Below, in pieces: positions 1-7,412 of a DNA stretch of 32,616 bases. The DNA comes from an uncultured Bacteroidota bacterium (GTDB taxonomy: Bacteria; Bacteroidota; Bacteroidia; 2-12-FULL-35-15). Under the pieces are notes generated by a model, which made no database searches, had not been told where the DNA came from, and was given only the letters and a program-made list of their open reading frames with translations. Location of the stretch: assembly GCA_903911435.1 (NCBI GenBank), contig CAIWDF010000311.1, positions 1 to 32,616 of the forward strand. Direction: 5' to 3'. Position numbers and translations under genes: made by a program. How positions within the stretch are numbered: the stretch's first letter is position 1; every line of letters begins with the position of its first letter.

Positions 1-185
1 ATTTTATTGCAAAGGTCTAGCATTTATGACCTCGATAAAGTGTCTGTGAGCTATTGTTATTAAGGTCTTATTGTTAATTTCGTTGCCTTAACTTAATGAC
101 ATTGCACTCGCGCTTGCGGGGGGAGGGGCGTGTGCTTCGTGTTTCTTTGTGCCTTAGTGGTGAAAATTCAACTACCAAATTTTTA
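1..185. other. Left-edge intergenic stretch
   Basis: No gene can be supported here. One plus-strand frame is open from the left edge to a TAA at 61-63 and could be the last 20 codons of a gene lying outside the window, but the peptide is too short to judge. A G-rich run lies at 118-129, and bases 131-180 hold a CACGAAG-type interspersed repeat, listed separately. Confidence 0.4.
131..180 (-). repeat. CACGAAG-type interspersed repeat, copy 1
   Basis: Read on the minus strand this begins TTGAATTTTCACCACTAAGG and continues with CACAAAG and CACGAAG units. It resembles 12653-12697 (TTTTTCACCACGAAGACACG, then AAGG). Both copies begin about 15-20 bases after the stop codon of a minus-strand gene and point the same way relative to that gene. 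The unit is a near-tandem of CAC-GAAG. From memory, similar CACGAAG runs occur between genes in many unrelated environmental bacteria; their function is not known to me. Confidence 0.5.
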
Positions 186-1586
186 TTAACAAACAACCTC
201 CTCATTCAAATCGGGGATACTGATGTTATGAAATCCATCTTGTAGCAATAGTTCGCGGTATTTCTTTTGCACATCGTATTCGCCATGCACCAGAAATACT
301 TGTTTCACTTTTTGTTTGTTTTGGCAGTTGAGGTAGTGTATCATTTCTTTGTAGTCGCCATGTGCACTGTACGAGTCGATGATGATTACTTCGGCATTTA
401 CCACATGTTCCACGCCAAATATTTTCACAATCTTGTTGCCCGCTCGCAGTTTACCACCTAGCGAATTAGGTTCGGCAAATCCTACCATCAATACCGTGTT
501 GGCAGGATTAGAAATAGTGTTGGCCAAGTGATGTTTTATACGGCCAGCATCGGCCATTCCAGAAGCAGAAATGATGATGCAAGGTTCTTTCAACTCGTTT
601 AGTTCTTTCGATTCGATGACATCTTGAATATAAATAAGGTTATCGAATCCGAAAGGGTTGCTATCCGTTTTCATATAATCCAGGATGTCTTGGTTGAAAC
701 ATTCGGGGTGGTTGCGCATAATAGCAGTAGCATTTACCGAAAGAGGACTATCGACATATACATTAATATGTGGCAACATTTTTTTATGTTCCATTTGATC
801 GAGGGCATACACCAATTCTTGCGTACGTCCAAGGCTAAAAGCTGGGATAATAAGTTTTCCTTTTTTGGTGATACAGGTATTGAACACCACATCGAACAAT
901 TGTTGTTCGCTATACGTGCTGTCGCTGTGTAGGCGGTCGCCATAAGTAGATTCGGTGATGATGTAATCGGCTTGTGGAAAAGGTTGAGGGTCTTTGAGTA
1001 TAGAACCCTTGTATCGGCCAATGTCACCCGAAAAGAAAATACGCTTTGTTTCTCCATTTTCAGTCAAGGTTAAGTTCACCCCAGCGCTACCAAGTATATG
1101 TCCCGAATCGGTAAAGGTAACGGTTAGGTTTTCGTAAACCGAATGTGTTGTGCCATACGGAACACCGACAAATAAAGGCAAACAGGTTTCTACATCTTTT
1201 ACCGAATAGATGGGTTTCAATAATTCTTCCCCACGTTTAAACCTTCGTTTGTTGATAAAACGAATGTCCGATTCCTGAATATGAGCGCTGTCGGAAAGCA
1301 TTATTTTACACAAGTCGGCAGTGGCGGGAGTGCAAATGATAGGACCTCTAAAACCTTGTCGAACCAGATTAGGGATGTTGCCACAATGGTCGATATGCGC
1401 ATGCGAAAGGATAAGGTAATCAATCTTTTTAGGGTCGAAATTAAATTCGCGATTCATTTCGTCCGATTGGGTACCATGCCCTTGAAAAAGTCCACAATCG
1501 AGCAATATCTGTTTGCCATCATCCGTATGTATAAGGTGTTTGCTGCCAGTTACCGTGCGTGCCGCTCCGAGGAATTTTAGTTTCAT
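186..1586 (-). CDS. Beta-CASP metallo-beta-lactamase-fold ribonuclease
   Basis: A 466-residue protein of the metallo-beta-lactamase/beta-CASP/RMMBL superfamily (CPSF73-like), cytoplasmic and probably an RNA-processing nuclease. The zinc-binding HAHIDH motif is at residues 62-67. Further conserved blocks are the SGHILGSA histidine block, FFSGDIGR, the beta-CASP motif ITESTYGDR, IIISASGMADAGR, SAHGD and a C-terminal VHGE of the RMMBL domain. Length is normal for the family and all motifs are intact. It stands alone: the desaturase upstream is divergent. A -7 element lies about 80 bp before the ATG. Substrate and exo- or endonuclease mode cannot be told from sequence. Family confidence is high; the exact biological role is open. 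Confidence 0.9.
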   Translation of the reverse strand: MKLKFLGAARTVTGSKHLIHTDDGKQILLDCGLFQGHGTQSDEMNREFNFDPKKIDYLILSHAHIDHCGNIPNLVRQGFRGPIICTPATADLCKIMLSDSAHIQESDIRFINKRRFKRGEELLKPIYSVKDVETCLPLFVGVPYGTTHSVYENLTVTFTDSGHILGSAGVNLTLTENGETKRIFFSGDIGRYKGSILKDPQPFPQADYIITESTYGDRLHSDSTYSEQQLFDVVFNTCITKKGKLIIPAFSLGRTQELVYALDQMEHKKMLPHINVYVDSPLSVNATAIMRNHPECFNQDILDYMKTDSNPFGFDNLIYIQDVIESKELNELKEPCIIISASGMADAGRIKHHLANTISNPANTVLMVGFAEPNSLGGKLRAGNKIVKIFGVEHVVNAEVIIIDSYSAHGDYKEMIHYLNCQNKQKVKQVFLVHGEYDVQKKYRELLLQDGFHNISIPDLNEEVVC

Positions 1587-1664
1587 AGCCTTGTTGAGTT
1601 GTTCAATTTCGATTAGGTGTAATCACCATTAGGGTTTGTAAGAAATGGGTTTAATTATTCACAA

Positions 1665-1672
1665 CAAAGATA
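1665..1672 (-). promoter_or_regulatory. -7 element for the beta-CASP nuclease gene
   Basis: TATCTTTG on the minus strand fits the Bacteroidota -7 consensus TAnnTTTG. A transcript starting just downstream would have a leader of roughly 70 bases. No clear -33 TTTG was found. Confidence 0.5.
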
Positions 1673-1781
1673 AGGGAGAAATGAACATCTTTTCTAATAT
1701 TGTGTTTATGTGCTAGAAGAATATAAAACAGCGATAAAAGGATGGGCTCTATCTTTTTTTTGAAAGTTATTGATTGTGGTT

Positions 1782-1826
1782 TATGATTAATATCATACAT
1801 TTGGACTTGGTTAACACCTACTTTTA
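1782..1826 (+). promoter_or_regulatory. Crp/Fnr-like dyad and promoter of the desaturase gene
   Basis: TATGAT-TAAT-ATCATA at 1782-1797 is a perfect 6+6 dyad centred at 1789.5. A -7-like TACTTTTA starts at 1819, 29.5 bp from the centre, the spacing expected for a class II activator at about -41.5. A second, better -7 match (TACATTTG, 1796-1803) has a TTG 19 bp upstream (1774-1776) and overlaps the dyad; use of that promoter would instead suggest repression. The same dyad with the same 29.5 bp spacing precedes the cytochrome b-like gene. Confidence 0.6.
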
Positions 1827-1841
1827 TCAAAATTAAAAAAC

Positions 1842-2942
1842 ATGAAGAAAATAAAATTTGTTTCTCAAGATAAACATCAACAGCAATTTGCGGCTGCACT
1901 AAGGAAAAACGTGAACGATTATTTTATCGAGAAAGGAATTTCTACCAAAGGCAATTGGACCTTAGCGGTTCAAACCATCGTAATGGTGATTTTATACATT
2001 TCACCATTCGTATTGTTTTTTATGATTCCTATGTCAGGTTGGTTATCCGTTTTGATGACAGTGGTTATGGGTATTGGTCTTGCGGGCATAGGCATGGGCA
2101 CCATGCACGATGCAGTACATCAGGCTTATTCCGAAAAACGATGGATTAACAAATTACTAGGAGGTAGTCTTTACCTCATTGGTAGTAATGTATTCAATTG
2201 GGAGATTCAACACAATGTATTGCATCATACCTATACTAATATTGATGGTTACGACCAAGACATCGAATCAAAAGGACCAATTCGTTTGTCGGAGAATGCA
2301 CCATTGCGCTCCATTCATCGTTATCAATACATTCATGCATTTTTCTTTTATGGATTAATGACCATTTCGAAATTGGTAAAAGATTTCACTCAGTTAATTG
2401 TTTACAATCGCAAAGGGATTACCCGTCATTATAAATTTAATCCTACACTTGAGTACATCAAAATGGTGGTCTTAAAACTACTTTATTTATTTGTCATCAT
2501 TGGCTTTCCAATCCTATTCACTAGTTATTCTTGGTGGCAAGTAGTGATTGGTTTCTTGGTGATGCACTGGACGGCAGGTTGCATTCTCAGTTTTGTGTTT
2601 CAAATGGCACATGTGGTGGAAGGAGCTGATGAACCTATGCCTGATGAAAACGGGGTAATTCATAACGAATGGGCAGTACATCAATTATTAACCACTTCTG
2701 ATTTTGCACGTAACAATGTATTACTCAATTGGTATGTAGGAGGATTGAATTTCCAAATCGAACACCATTTGTTCCCAAATATTTGCCATATTCATTATCC
2801 ACACATAGCACCTATTGTAGAGAAAACAGCTAAAGAATACGGATATTATTATAACCTTAAACCTACCTTAGGAAAGGCCTTCGTATCGCATATTCATAGG
2901 CTAAAGGAACTAGGACGACCAAAAGTAGTTGCTACTGCATAA
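1842..2942 (+). CDS. Membrane fatty acid desaturase
   Basis: A 366-residue di-iron membrane desaturase of the FA_desaturase family. It inserts a double bond into acyl chains using O2 and an electron donor. All three histidine boxes are present: HDAVH at residues 89-93, HNVLHH at 124-129, and QIEHH at 305-309. Hydrophobic membrane segments lie near 43-63, 67-86, 205-226 and 232-255. There is no fused cytochrome b5 domain, so electrons must come from a separate ferredoxin or cytochrome. QIEHH rather than HxxHH in box 3 resembles front-end (delta-5/delta-6) desaturases, but regioselectivity cannot be read from sequence. It is monocistronic. The dyad upstream suggests oxygen- or redox-linked control, which fits an O2-consuming enzyme. 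Confidence 0.93.
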   Translation: MKKIKFVSQDKHQQQFAAALRKNVNDYFIEKGISTKGNWTLAVQTIVMVILYISPFVLFFMIPMSGWLSVLMTVVMGIGLAGIGMGTMHDAVHQAYSEKRWINKLLGGSLYLIGSNVFNWEIQHNVLHHTYTNIDGYDQDIESKGPIRLSENAPLRSIHRYQYIHAFFFYGLMTISKLVKDFTQLIVYNRKGITRHYKFNPTLEYIKMVVLKLLYLFVIIGFPILFTSYSWWQVVIGFLVMHWTAGCILSFVFQMAHVVEGADEPMPDENGVIHNEWAVHQLLTTSDFARNNVLLNWYVGGLNFQIEHHLFPNICHIHYPHIAPIVEKTAKEYGYYYNLKPTLGKAFVSHIHRLKELGRPKVVATA

Positions 2943-3142
2943 GATAAATTGAGGTCTATAACCTTCTCCTTTTTTGGGAGATTTGGTGTTATCTACGTAA
3001 TGGAGCAAAATGGATATTGAGCTTCATTCATGTCAATCATTCTATAATTAGTGCTTACGAAAGGAGTTATTAACAAAAACCTTATTTATCAACTATTTTA
3101 GAAATACTTGCCTTTGAAACGCTTTTGTATTGATATATTCAC

Positions 3143-3150
3143 TAAATTTG
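3143..3150 (+). promoter_or_regulatory. -7 element of the HU gene
   Basis: TAAATTTG is a perfect TAnnTTTG match 41 bp before the HU ATG. A TTTG at 3124-3127 could be the -33 element, though its 15 bp spacing is short. The leader is AT-rich with no obvious Shine-Dalgarno sequence. Confidence 0.55.
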
Positions 3151-3191
3151 TTTTATAATTAATTAATGTTTAACTAATAAAAATTAAAAAC

Positions 3192-3467
3192 ATGAACAAA
3201 GCAGAACTAATTGAAGCAATTTCAGCAGAGTCAAAATTGACAAAAGCTGATTCAGCAAGAGCACTTGATGCTTTTGTAAACGCTACCTCAAAAGCACTTA
3301 AAAAAGGTGATAGAGTAGCATTAATCGGATTTGGATCTTTCTCAGTAGCTAAGAGAGCTGCAAGAAGCGGTCGTAATCCTCAAACTGGCAAAACAATAAA
3401 AATTGCTGCTAAAAAAGTAGCAAAATTTAAAGCAGGTGCTGGATTAAAAAAATCGGTTAACAAATAA
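3192..3467 (+). CDS. HU-family DNA-binding protein
   Basis: A 91-residue nucleoid protein of the HU/IHF family that binds and bends DNA as a dimer. It shows the helical N-terminal half (MNKAELIEAI), the GFGSF turn at about residues 46-50, the beta-arm signature GRNPQTG at 60-66, and a Lys-rich C-terminus. Length is exactly that of canonical HU. It has its own promoter and a strong terminator directly after the stop, so it is a single-gene unit. It is most likely the general HU rather than a sequence-specific IHF subunit, but that split is an inference. Confidence 0.97.
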   Translation: MNKAELIEAISAESKLTKADSARALDAFVNATSKALKKGDRVALIGFGSFSVAKRAARSGRNPQTGKTIKIAAKKVAKFKAGAGLKKSVNK

Positions 3468-3492
3468 TCGATTTATTTTAAAAATAAAAAAC

Positions 3493-3517
3493 CTCATAGC
3501 AATATGGGGTTTTTTTA
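3493..3517 (+). terminator. Rho-independent terminator of the HU gene
   Basis: CCTCATA (3493-3499) pairs with TATGGGG (3504-3510, one G-T pair) around a GCAA tetraloop and is followed by seven T. It lies 26 bp after the HU stop. Confidence 0.85.
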
Positions 3518-3631
3518 TGCTTTTTTGTTTCCTGTTTGGTATGAATTATAATCTAGAACAAGAAAAAAGATAGCGTATAGAATGAGCTGAAACAATAGAT
3601 TTGAAGGTGGTTTGGTTCAAATAAGTACAAA

Positions 3632-3659
3632 AAAAGTCTCGCATCGCTGCGAGACTTTT
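3632..3659. terminator. Strong bidirectional hairpin
   Basis: GTCTCGCA (3636-3643) and TGCGAGAC (3648-3655) form a perfect 8-bp stem with loop TCGC, flanked by A5 and T4, so it can terminate on either strand. It lies in a 390-bp gene-free gap and is 120 bp past the HU terminator, so it may serve the minus-strand gene ending at 3858 or an unannotated short transcript. Confidence 0.7.
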
Positions 3660-3772
3660 CCTATTCACATGAAAAAATACAAGCCAATCAACTCTTATAT
3701 TTCCGCCACAAAAGTAAGTTAAAAAATAATATGTTGTATACCTTTTTGAAAATTTTAACATTTTATTTAGGA

Positions 3773-3825
3773 GGATTCACCGACTTATTTATTCTCGAGT
3801 AGATGAGAATATCATTTGGTGAATC
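3773..3825. other. Structured element between HU and the PLP-enzyme gene
   Basis: An outer 8-bp stem GATTCACC (3774-3781) with GGTGAATC (3818-3825) encloses an inner 7-bp stem TATTCTC (3790-3796) with GAGAATA (3805-3811). A further AACCA/TGGTT hairpin follows at 3826-3838. There is no T-run, so it is not a classical terminator. It could be the 3' untranslated structure of the minus-strand PLP-enzyme transcript or a small RNA. The rest of 3518-3857 holds nothing else I can support. Confidence 0.35.
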
Positions 3826-3857
3826 AACCAAAATGGTTGCTGTGATTCAGTGAAACG

Positions 3858-5123
3858 CTATTTTTTAATGCTTTCCAGTGCTTGGTTGATATCATGGATA
3901 ATGTCTTCGTGGTATTCAACTCCTATCGAAAGACGAACCATTTTTTCGGTAATTGAAAATTCTTTTTTTAGTTTTTCATCCACATCAGCATGAGTCATAG
4001 TTGCTGGATGTTCGGCAAGACTTTCGGTACTTCCCAAACTGACAGCTAGTTTAATTAATCGTAAGGCATTCAAAAACTGAAAGGCTTCTTTTTCTCCACC
4101 TTTCACATCAAACGAAATCATTCCTCCATTTGTCAAACATTGTCGTTTCTTGATTTCGTATTGTTCTCCATGTTCAGGAGTGATGTTGCCAAGGAAATAA
4201 ACTTTTTCCACAGCAGGATGTGTGTTTAAGAAATCGGCAACTTTATTCGCATTGTACGCTATTGCATCCATTCGCACTTTCAATGTTTCCAAACTTCGAA
4301 GCAATAGCCATCCTGTATTTGGGCTTGCCATATTACCCAAAAAGGTACGCAATCCTTTCACTCGTTTAATCAATTCCTTCGAACCAAGACAAGCACCCGC
4401 AATCACATCACTATGTCCTCCGATGTATTTAGTAGCCGAATACAGCACCAAGTCGGCTCCATGTTTGATAGGATGTTGCCAAATAGGCCCTAAATAGGTA
4501 TTGTCCACAGCAAGGTATACAGGCTTTTCATTAGTTGAAAAGTGTTTTGCTATTTCTTTTTTACTTCTAATGTCAATCAAATCATTCGTTGGATTAGCAG
4601 GTGTTTCGATAAAAATAAGGGCTAACTTATCAGCCAATCCTGAATTGTTAACCAATTGTATTACCTCATCTTTGTTTTGTCCTACTTTAAATTCAAGGAG
4701 ATTGATGTTGAACTTTGGTAAAATTTTACGAATAAAATGGTCGCTTCCTCCATACAGTGGACTACTGATTAAAACCAAATCGCCAGGTTTTAAAAACTCT
4801 AGCAATACTGTGGTAATGGCCGACATTCCACTTTCGAACACAGCACAATCTTCGGCTTCATCCCAAAGTGTAAGTCGTGTTTCAAGAATTTCTAAATCAG
4901 GATTGTTGATTCGACTATAAATCAATCCAAGCTCTTCTCCTTTGTTTTGTTCCCTCAACCCGTATGCAAGACTGAAAAAAGCTTTTCCTTCTTCGGCACT
5001 TTTAAACACAAAGGTAGACGTTTGAAATATTGGGCATTTTATTGCACCTTCCGATAGTTCCGGCTTATAGCCATACGACATCATCAAGCTTTCAGGTTTC
5101 ATCTTTCTTTCCATTTCAATCAA
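3858..5123 (-). CDS. Cys/Met metabolism PLP-dependent enzyme (cystathionine gamma-synthase/methionine gamma-lyase family)
   Basis: A 421-residue fold-type I PLP enzyme acting in sulfur amino acid metabolism. Visible motifs are YSRINNP (about residues 69-75), the FESGMSAI PLP-phosphate region, ETPANPTNDLIDI, the Asp-containing AVDNTY, the PLP-lysine motif SATKYIGGHSD, and the C-terminal SLGSTESLAEHPATMTH typical of the family. Whether it is a gamma-synthase, gamma-lyase or O-acetylhomoserine sulfhydrylase cannot be decided; ESLAEHPATMTH occurs throughout. The start could be M1, M4 or M8. It lies 28 bp after the decaheme cytochrome stop on the same strand and may be co-transcribed with it. There is no SAM riboswitch in that gap. 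Confidence 0.85.
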   Translation of the reverse strand: MIEMERKMKPESLMMSYGYKPELSEGAIKCPIFQTSTFVFKSAEEGKAFFSLAYGLREQNKGEELGLIYSRINNPDLEILETRLTLWDEAEDCAVFESGMSAITTVLLEFLKPGDLVLISSPLYGGSDHFIRKILPKFNINLLEFKVGQNKDEVIQLVNNSGLADKLALIFIETPANPTNDLIDIRSKKEIAKHFSTNEKPVYLAVDNTYLGPIWQHPIKHGADLVLYSATKYIGGHSDVIAGACLGSKELIKRVKGLRTFLGNMASPNTGWLLLRSLETLKVRMDAIAYNANKVADFLNTHPAVEKVYFLGNITPEHGEQYEIKKRQCLTNGGMISFDVKGGEKEAFQFLNALRLIKLAVSLGSTESLAEHPATMTHADVDEKLKKEFSITEKMVRLSIGVEYHEDIIHDINQALESIKK

Positions 5124-5151
5124 ATAGTAGTGTTTTTAATTTTTATTTAAT

Positions 5152-6024
5152 TTAATCATCATCGTCTTCACGACCGCCTTTTTCGCCTCCTTCTCCCCTT
5201 TCTCCTCCTTCGTGCTCGCTTCCGCTTTTGTGACACGAAATACAATTGTTGAGTTCGTATATACCATGTTCGTTATGTTCTCCTCTTAAATTGCTTTCCG
5301 AATGTTCATGACATCCATAACAAGTGTATTGTTTATAGTTATTGTTAGTATGGCAAACCTCGCATTTGGCATTATGATTTCCATCCAATTGAAAATAGGA
5401 TGAATGTTCGAATGAAGCAGGAAGCCATTTACTGGTGCTGTGGCATTGGCTACAATTACCTTCGAATGCTTGGTGATTGGCCGCGGTAGGTTTTGGGTGG
5501 CACGATATACAATTGTTTTTGTCCGCTACTTGCAATTGGTCGTGATTAAAACTCACTGCATTTTTCCATCCTTTATAATTGTGACAAGCATTGCAAGACA
5601 TGGAAATACTTGCATGTATCTTGTCTATTGGTTTGGTATGGCAACCAGCACAGTTGTTTTTATCGGTGATGGGCAACATATCATGATTAAAACTTCCTGT
5701 CTGTAAGGTCGGTTTTAGTCCCTTATGGTCGGTATGGCACGAAGTGCAGGATTGATTCGCAAGTCCACTATGAAACAATATCCGTTTATTCAAATTTGAG
5801 GTAGCATTGGGCAAAGAGTCATCCTTTCCAATCTCGGCTAGTTTGTGGCAAATAATACATTTATCGGTGGCAATGCCCCAAAATGGCTGGTGACAAGCAT
5901 TACAATCGTTCATTATTTTTTGATGGCCTTCCGAAAGGCTGCCCGGATTAAGCATCATTCGAGGATAAAGATAAATTAATGCTAAGCTTATGCCAATAAT
6001 TCCTAGTATCAACAACCTTTTCAT
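5152..6024 (-). CDS. Decaheme c-type cytochrome
   Basis: A 290-residue multiheme cytochrome with an N-terminal hydrophobic signal or anchor (residues 1-19) for periplasmic location. I count ten CxxCH haem-binding motifs: CNACH, CIICH, CTSCH, CAGCH, CNACH, CISCH, CSQCH, CEVCH, CYGCH and CISCH. Regularly spaced extra His residues (FNHD, FEHS) are candidate distal ligands, as in cytochrome c3/c7-like modules. The tail after the last haem is an unusual low-complexity Glu/Gly/Arg stretch ending in four Asp. Its start overlaps the stop of the upstream membrane gene by 4 bp (ATGA), so the two are translated as a unit and probably form one electron-transfer complex. Electron acceptor unknown. Confidence 0.92.
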   Translation of the reverse strand: MKRLLILGIIGISLALIYLYPRMMLNPGSLSEGHQKIMNDCNACHQPFWGIATDKCIICHKLAEIGKDDSLPNATSNLNKRILFHSGLANQSCTSCHTDHKGLKPTLQTGSFNHDMLPITDKNNCAGCHTKPIDKIHASISMSCNACHNYKGWKNAVSFNHDQLQVADKNNCISCHPKPTAANHQAFEGNCSQCHSTSKWLPASFEHSSYFQLDGNHNAKCEVCHTNNNYKQYTCYGCHEHSESNLRGEHNEHGIYELNNCISCHKSGSEHEGGERGEGGEKGGREDDDD

Positions 6025-6593
6025 TTGCTATACATAATTATGGTGATGATGTGCATTACCGATAAGATGGCAAAAATCAAAGTGATGGGGAAATGAACAA
6101 CACGCCATTTTTTCATAAGGTCGACCGTGATGGAATCGAAAAAGAGTTCTTTGTCGGCATCTACGGTTGATTTTCCCGAGTTCATTAATAGTTGTCGCTT
6201 TTCCTTAAGCGATTCGTTTGCTTTTTTCAATAAGAATTTTCCAACCAAACCACTAGCTACAGCCACTAGGAGCATGGCAACTGCTAACCAAGGAAGTAAT
6301 GCATTGAAGTGAATACCTGCGTGAACTAACAACAGGATGGAGCCAATCCATGAAAGGTATTCGTGAAGCTGAAGAAGCTGCTTTGGATTACCCGATTCAA
6401 TAAGTTTTCGTTTGCGTAACGAATAGACAAAAGAGGAGATGATGACTAAGGTGCCTATCACACCAAGGTATCGGCCAATATAAACCAACTGAAAACGGTG
6501 CAAAAAATAATCAATCGCAATGGCAATGAGTATCATTAAAGCATACCATTGCAAGAAAGGAATAAGATATTTCGAAAATAAGGATTGCTTCAT
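6021..6593 (-). CDS. Four-helix cytochrome b-like membrane protein
   Basis: An inner-membrane protein with four hydrophobic segments, carrying His in or near the helices (LQLHEY, LLVHAGIH, RVVHFP, LSVMHI), the pattern of a b-type cytochrome that takes electrons from quinol. Coupled by a 4-bp overlap to the decaheme gene, it is the likely quinol-side partner. The reading frame is open to an upstream ATG at 6662 (213 residues), but bases 6600-6646 hold a -7 element and a dyad that would then be coding, so I prefer the ATG at 6593 (190 residues), nine residues before the first helix. A second possible promoter (TAAATTTG at 6697-6704) would support the longer form. No family name can be assigned with certainty. 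Confidence 0.75.
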   Translation of the reverse strand: MKQSLFSKYLIPFLQWYALMILIAIAIDYFLHRFQLVYIGRYLGVIGTLVIISSFVYSLRKRKLIESGNPKQLLQLHEYLSWIGSILLLVHAGIHFNALLPWLAVAMLLVAVASGLVGKFLLKKANESLKEKRQLLMNSGKSTVDADKELFFDSITVDLMKKWRVVHFPITLIFAILSVMHIITIIMYSK

Positions 6594-6599
6594 TTTTTT

Positions 6600-6646
6600 C
6601 AAAGGTATTGACAATCTAGGTGTTTTATTATGATGAATATCATAAT
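6600..6646 (-). promoter_or_regulatory. Crp/Fnr-like dyad and promoter of the cytochrome operon
   Basis: ATTATGATGAATATCATAAT (6627-6646) is a perfect dyad with 8-bp arms around GAAT. On the minus strand TACCTTTG (6607-6600) is a perfect -7 element beginning 29.5 bp from the dyad centre, the same spacing as at the desaturase gene. No -33 TTTG is present, as expected for an activator-dependent class II promoter. The -7 G is only six bases before the proposed ATG, so the message would be nearly leaderless. Confidence 0.6.
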
Positions 6647-6757
6647 TGATTGAATTCATCAACCTTGTGTCAACACGAAAAGTATTTTTAGTGTTTCAAA
6701 TTTATTGGAAATTTACCAATAACAACGATTACTTATAGAAGAAAAGGATATTAGTGT

Positions 6758-7246
6758 TTACAAAAAAACTTCGAGCGTGATTGCTAAATCGTTCAGTAAA
6801 ACAACTCGTTCGGAATTGAGTTTCTTTTGTTCTTCTTTTACTTTTGATATTGAACTTTTTACATCATCGGCTACAAATGGGCCTTCCATGGTAGAAATTA
6901 CCGTAATAGCTTCGAGCGAAACCAAATAATCTGAATCTAAAGCAAGGTCGATAAAGTAGGGTAGGTAGTTACTAAAATCAATTTCCGATTCCCAACAAGC
7001 AGCTACTAATATGTGTTTATTCTTTTTGGTTTTTTTAATGGCTGTTATTAATAAGTCCCCAGCTTTTTCTTTCTTTAGTATCATCAAGGTTTCTTCCTTG
7101 AAGTCCTTGTTTTCCGATAAGGTGAGTAATTGTATTAGCGAAGTAATCTTGTCGTTAGCCACCGACAAGCCTTCGGTTTCTTCTTCAGCACCTACAATTT
7201 TTGTCACGTATTCTTTATTGTCGAAATATTTTTTGAAATTTTCCAT
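6758..7246 (-). CDS. Small HEAT-like helical protein of unknown function
   Basis: A 162-residue cytoplasmic protein I do not recognise. It has no signal peptide or membrane segment. Sequence from about residue 30 on alternates amphipathic helices with short turns (ITSLIQLL, LLITAIKK, YFIDLALDSDYLVSLEAITVIS), which resembles HEAT/ARM-type repeats; about four helical hairpins would fit. It is rich in Glu and Lys with a hydrophobic C-terminus. It sits alone between the cyanophycinase and the cytochrome operon, all on the minus strand, with gaps over 90 bp. Role unknown. Confidence 0.7.
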   Translation of the reverse strand: MENFKKYFDNKEYVTKIVGAEEETEGLSVANDKITSLIQLLTLSENKDFKEETLMILKKEKAGDLLITAIKKTKKNKHILVAACWESEIDFSNYLPYFIDLALDSDYLVSLEAITVISTMEGPFVADDVKSSISKVKEEQKKLNSERVVLLNDLAITLEVFL

Positions 7247-7351
7247 CTTATTTAGTTTTGTGGTGCAAATGTCGATATTTTTTCAACATAGCCATTTCAA
7301 ATTCATCATAAATAAACGGTGATATGCTAAAATAATCTAAGTCAAAAACAA

Positions 7352-7385
7352 AAATCCCTGCACAAACAAGTATGAGCAGGGATTT
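7352..7385 (-). terminator. Terminator of the cyanophycinase gene
   Basis: AAATCCCTGC (7352-7361) and GCAGGGATTT (7376-7385) form a perfect 10-bp stem around a 14-base loop, 28 bp after the cyanophycinase stop. A T/A run follows in the minus direction. Confidence 0.75.
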
Positions 7386-7412
7386 AAATGATCATTAAAT
7401 TTCCAAATATAG

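Noticed and set aside
1651-1899. 82-codon minus-strand open frame over the desaturase promoter
   Set aside because: It overlaps the divergent promoters and the start of the desaturase; no family features.
3546-3761. 71-codon minus-strand open frame between HU and the PLP-enzyme gene
   Set aside because: It contains the strong hairpin at 3632-3659, has no start signal and reads as composition-driven Phe/Tyr-rich peptide.
5124-5151. SAM riboswitch before the Cys/Met PLP-enzyme gene
   Set aside because: Only 28 bp separate it from the cytochrome stop; there is no room for one.
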